The notes beneath the pieces are model-generated. The model had not been told where the DNA came from. It ran no database searches and was given only the letters and a program-made list of their open reading frames with translations. From NCBI GenBank assembly GCA_022829145.1, contig CM040741.1, forward strand, positions 63,052,547 through 63,116,546: a DNA stretch of 64,000 nt, written 5' to 3'. A program made the position numbers and the translations under genes. This document shows positions 62,036 to 64,000 of this stretch, piece after piece (positions within the stretch are counted from its first letter, which is position 1; every line of letters begins with the position of its first letter). The stretch is from Albula goreensis (Eukaryota; Chordata; Actinopteri; Albuliformes; Albulidae).

Positions 62036-64000
62036 ATATCTTTAAAAGCCTCTTTTTGTCCGTGCGTCAGCAGGGAGGGACCGCATTATTGAATTCGAGC
62101 CTGCCTCCAAGACCTTGTCCTGTATTTGTTAATAAAAGTTATGCATTGCTGTTTTTGGCAAAGATTCTCCTCTCATCTTCCTAATGCAACCAGCAGCCTT
62201 CAGCATGCCAATAGTCAGATACACCCCCACCACCACCAACCCCCCCCACACCCACTTTAAACACCACACCGGGAATTTTCTAGGTCAGGTCCCACTGTCT
62301 CCCTCTCTCACCATAAATAATGCAGCGAACTTCCTGTAAACGAGTGCATGTAAAGAGAAATTAATTTATTCCCGTTTAGCTTTGCTGAATAATTACCACC
62401 AGCTAGGGGTCTCTCTTTTTTCATCTTTTGATTTTTAGACGCCCTTCACCTATTAGCAACATTTAGAGCATCCAGCATTTAAATTACTGGAGTGATACTT
62501 TCTCTTAATTACCTCTGGATTAGTTGTAAATTTTCCTTACTTCAGTTGCTCCTGACTCTTGTCATAATGGAGGAGGACTCCAAATCTCAGAGGAGTAGTG
62601 TTATATATAAGACTGATTAAGCTTTGAATGTCAAAAAAAGAACTTTAAAGAATATTTGATGTGTGACTTCACTTGGTTTAAGCTAAGGAATTTACCAGTA
62701 TGATTCTTGGTTCCGATTCCAATCCCCAAACTTTTCTGTTCTTTGCTTAATTAATTCCAGGCGATTACTGTTTCTGTTGAATTTGAATTTCAAAAGGAAA
62801 TGACTTTGTAGCCCAAAGTTTGATTGCAAGCACTGAAATTAATAATAAAAAAATCATTATTAGTATTTAGACTTTCCTAAATGTGTGTGCGTGCTTGTGT
62901 ATTTATGTTTGAACATGTGTGGGTGGATGTTTGTGGTTACCATATGTAATATCTTATATAAACACTACAAATATTCTCTATTATATAAGAAACCATAAAA
63001 ACTCCTCTTCAATTCCTATCAACAATATCTCTAATTGTTTGGGACAGGCCTTTGGCACTAATTCAGCTGGCAGCTTCATCCTTACTGTTAAACCATTGAC
63101 CTTGTATGGTTTTAGTGTAATGGACCTTCTTTTGTTCAATTAATCCATTTAACCTCTCCGGATGTGCAGCTGTTTATGTTCCTATCCCACAGCAAAGAAG
63201 TGCATTAACTATCTGTTTATCGCTGATGGTGTTGAATATCAGCTACCGTTCGTGTTGATTTTACTCTGATATCGAGTGTCAGTGTTAATGCTCAGAGTTG
63301 ACAAAAACTGATTCAGTTTCCGATCTTTCATTTGGCGCAAAAGCAACAGTGATGTTGAAAGTGATGAAGGGTATTGCCAGCAGTGTACTTTCAGGCTATC
63401 CCATCATGCTGTGCGGGGACAATTGCATGGATAGGGGACACTGGGGATAGATGGATGTCTGTTGTACAGTTGAGTTAATTTGACACCATTAGGATGTCAT
63501 ACAAGGGTAGCCACTGTAAGAGGAGTCCCCTTGTGAATTTTAATTGGTATATACCGTACACTTCAAATGGAGAACACAGACCAAGTTGTCTTGCAGCAAG
63601 ACTGTAAGACTTGAATGACCATTAGACTAACATCTTAAACATGCTTCATGTATTATGGCAAATGTCTCATTTTGTTATGGGGCAAACCTGCCATTTGAAA
63701 CATTGGAAAAATGTCTACATTTTATAATCTTATATTTTATAACCTGAGCACATTTTGAGTTTGTATGGCAAACAAGGATCAATTTGTCATGCACTGCAGT
63801 ATTCAGCATGACAAGGCACTTTTAGTGTAGGTTTAGTCTGCCATCTAATTGTTCTGTTTATTTCAAGTACTTAAAGTATTTAGCAGTATTCCTCTACTAC
63901 AAATGCAGTTTTGTGCTAAATAGTTGATGGCTTATCGCATTTAATATTTTATGCTCTGTACGTGGAACATTTTGTTCCCTCAAACCCTGCTTTTTTTAAA

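Larger units (their letters stand above)
48543..64000 (+). other. nrg1 downstream intronic region (gene continues past window)
   Basis: The EGF-like, juxtamembrane and transmembrane exons were looked for and not seen, nor was a long open frame like the neuregulin type III cysteine-rich exon, so the gene should continue beyond the window. The region holds simple repeats, SINE/LINE remains, two CpG-rich patches (about 49.6-49.95 kb and 61.7-62.03 kb) and one exon-like open segment near 50.3 kb that I could not identify. Stretches 53.9-58.7 kb and 62.2-64.0 kb contain nothing I can name beyond A/T runs. Confidence 0.6.

Noticed and set aside
48543-64000. EGF-like or type III cysteine-rich neuregulin exons
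   Set aside because: Looked for the CVNGG-type EGF start and a long Cys-rich hydrophobic frame and found neither; they probably lie past the window.

Overview
This window looks like nuclear DNA from a ray-finned (probably teleost) fish. It is AT-leaning and gene-poor. It holds many (CA/GT)n arrays, short tRNA-derived SINE fragments, and L2/UnaL2-type LINE/SINE tails that carry the conserved GGATA-type stem-loop. Small inverted-repeat DNA elements are also present. The species cannot be fixed from the sequence alone. I see no prokaryotic, viral or organellar gene.

The only gene I can support is the 5' part of a neuregulin gene on the + strand, most likely neuregulin 1 (nrg1). Four exons are visible. 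Exon 1 (start codon at 32409) encodes a lysine-rich, type I-like N-terminus. Exons 2 and 3 (175 and 122 nt) together encode one C2-type Ig-like domain with its Cys pair, its core Trp and an Asn-Leu-Thr glycosylation site. A probable fourth exon (66 nt, 48477-48542) encodes the start of the Ig-to-EGF spacer. All junctions keep one open frame, with intron phases 1, 2, 1 and 1. The EGF, transmembrane and cytoplasmic exons are not in the window and should lie beyond base 64000. No cysteine-rich (type III) or kringle-like (type II) first exon was found.

Layout: 1-32190 is noncoding upstream sequence, either intergenic or an intron of longer neuregulin isoforms. It carries SINE/LINE tails, three small inverted-repeat elements, a local duplication, two minisatellite-like arrays and a few CpG-rich or possibly conserved patches. 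The stretch 32190-32408 is a CpG-enriched candidate promoter and 5' UTR. The 13.7 kb intron 1 runs to 46196 and contains a 103-bp (CA)n tract, G-rich runs and SINEs. Intron 2, which splits the Ig domain, holds a 44-bp minisatellite. Intron 3 is short. From 48543 to the end is intronic sequence with two CpG-island-like patches (about 49.6-49.95 kb and 61.7-62.03 kb), simple repeats and SINE remains.

No novel multi-gene system was found. The most useful observations concern the unusual spacer exon, the Ig domain's mixed nrg1/nrg2 resemblance, possible internal promoters, and the repeats.
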